From positions 124,001-188,000 of the forward strand of contig NZ_FRCC01000004.1 in assembly GCF_900142775.1 (NCBI RefSeq): a stretch of DNA of 64,000 nt, given 5' to 3'. A program made the translations under genes and the position numbers. The notes under the pieces are model-generated. The model did not search any database and was not told where the DNA came from. It saw only the letters and a list, made by a program, of their open reading frames with translations. This document shows, one piece after another, positions 63,284 through 64,000 of this stretch (position 1 is its first letter; each line of letters begins with the position of its first letter). Source of the stretch: Flavobacterium flevense (lineage in GTDB: Bacteria > Bacteroidota > Bacteroidia > Flavobacteriales > Flavobacteriaceae).

Positions 63284-64000
63284 TTATTTGTTTATAATGA
63301 GTTCTAATTCTTTTTTCCAATTTTGATAGGCTATTAAATAAGGTGTACTGTTTTGTAAAGGCATGTAGGTCATTACATGATCGTTTTTGATGATGTTTTC
63401 ACCAAAAGTTTCGTAATCACCATCAATTAAACCAACTGCTCTTGCGGCACCAACAGCTCCTGTGGTATTGTAAATCTCTATTTCATGTCCAATTAGCGTA
63501 GCTACTGTATTAGAGAAAATTTCGGAGCGGAATAAATTGTCGTTTCCGGCACGGATAACGTTTATTTGTGCTTTATCGGCTTTCATGATTTCCATTCCGT
63601 AAACAAAAGCAAAAGCAATTCCTTCCAGAGTAGCACGATACATATGTCCGTGTCCGTGTTTGTTGAGGTTTAAATTCAGGAAATGACTGCCAATATTCTT
63701 GTTGTTGAACATTCTTTCTGCACCGTTCCCAAAAGGAATCACAACCACACCGTCAGAACCTACGGCTACTTCTTCGGCTTTGAGATTCATGTTTTCATAA
63801 GAATCCATTCCGCATTGATTGCGTAACCATCGGTATTGAATTCCAGCGCCATTAATGCACAATAATTTTCCCACTGTAGGTTTTTCATTGGTATAATTAA
63901 CATGGACAAAACTGTTGATTCTGGATGTTTCTTTCGATTTTAACTGGTCTGTCACAGCATATATTACTCCTGATGTTCCACCGGTTGCAGCAACTTCACC
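63284..64000 (-). CDS. xylB: Xylulokinase (3' part only)
   Basis: The frame is open to the window edge: after the internal GTG at 63955 the upstream residues include EVAATGGTSGVIYAV, the family's ATP-binding-type segment, so the gene start lies outside. The visible C-terminal 238 residues of the FGGY-family kinase include LCINGAGIQYRWLRNQCG, SDGVVVIPFGNGAERMFNN, IRAGNDNLFRSEIFSNTVAT and AVGAARAVGLIDG. It phosphorylates xylulose to xylulose 5-phosphate. Together with xylA it completes xylose entry into the pentose phosphate pathway. Confidence 0.95.
   Translation of the reverse strand, partial: GEVAATGGTSGVIYAVTDQLKSKETSRINSFVHVNYTNEKPTVGKLLCINGAGIQYRWLRNQCGMDSYENMNLKAEEVAVGSDGVVVIPFGNGAERMFNNKNIGSHFLNLNLNKHGHGHMYRATLEGIAFAFVYGMEIMKADKAQINVIRAGNDNLFRSEIFSNTVATLIGHEIEIYNTTGAVGAARAVGLIDGDYETFGENIIKNDHVMTYMPLQNSTPYLIAYQNWKKELELIINK

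Overview
The window looks like chromosome of a Flavobacterium-type Bacteroidota. The DNA is AT-rich, several promoters carry the Bacteroidota -7 element TAnnTTTG, there is a SusC/SusD pair, there are several TonB-linked receptors with partner lipoproteins, and palindromic intergenic repeats are frequent. No phage, plasmid, insertion sequence or CRISPR array was seen.

Layout. 1-760: end of a GNAT acetyltransferase and a MmcQ/YjbR protein. 832-7900: a LacI repressor with two identical 14-bp operators, then a five-gene operon (Fe-alcohol dehydrogenase, DHDPS-family aldolase, PdxA-family dehydrogenase, DUF1537 sugar-acid kinase, SSS symporter). 8137-8890: a PH/SHOCT protein. 8916-13801: a xenosiderophore-uptake-like locus (DUF4374 lipoprotein, TonB receptor, divergent AraC regulator). 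14050-18172: a TonB receptor with a beta-propeller phytase, followed by a 66-bp tandem repeat array. 18826-30484: DUF2971, pckA, DUF423, a saccharopine-dehydrogenase-like protein, DUF4145, a BlaI regulator with two duplicated M56/TonB proteins, and an M20 dipeptidase. 30598-30679: tRNA-Leu.

30796-61613 is a large pectin/rhamnogalacturonan utilization locus. It holds SusC/SusD, CE12, GH2, a double CE12, GH115, CE8, PL11, a tight three-gene cassette (six-hairpin protein, beta-propeller glycosidase, DUF4450 protein), GH28, a sulfatase, GH105 and a CBM9/PKD protein. xylA and the end of xylB follow. Esterases (CE8, CE12) would deacylate pectin, PL11 would cut the rhamnogalacturonan-I backbone, GH28, GH105, GH2 and GH115 would trim the products, and SusCD would import oligosaccharides.

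Two inferences deserve most attention. First, the five-gene operon at 1976-7837 fits, step by step and in stereochemistry, a route from the rhamnogalacturonan-II sugar Dha (3-deoxy-D-lyxo-2-heptulosaric acid) through D-threonate to pyruvate and DHAP. Second, four transcription units of the pectin locus share a CAGGA-type direct-repeat site placed exactly 22 bp upstream of the -7 element, which suggests one activator that is not encoded in this window.
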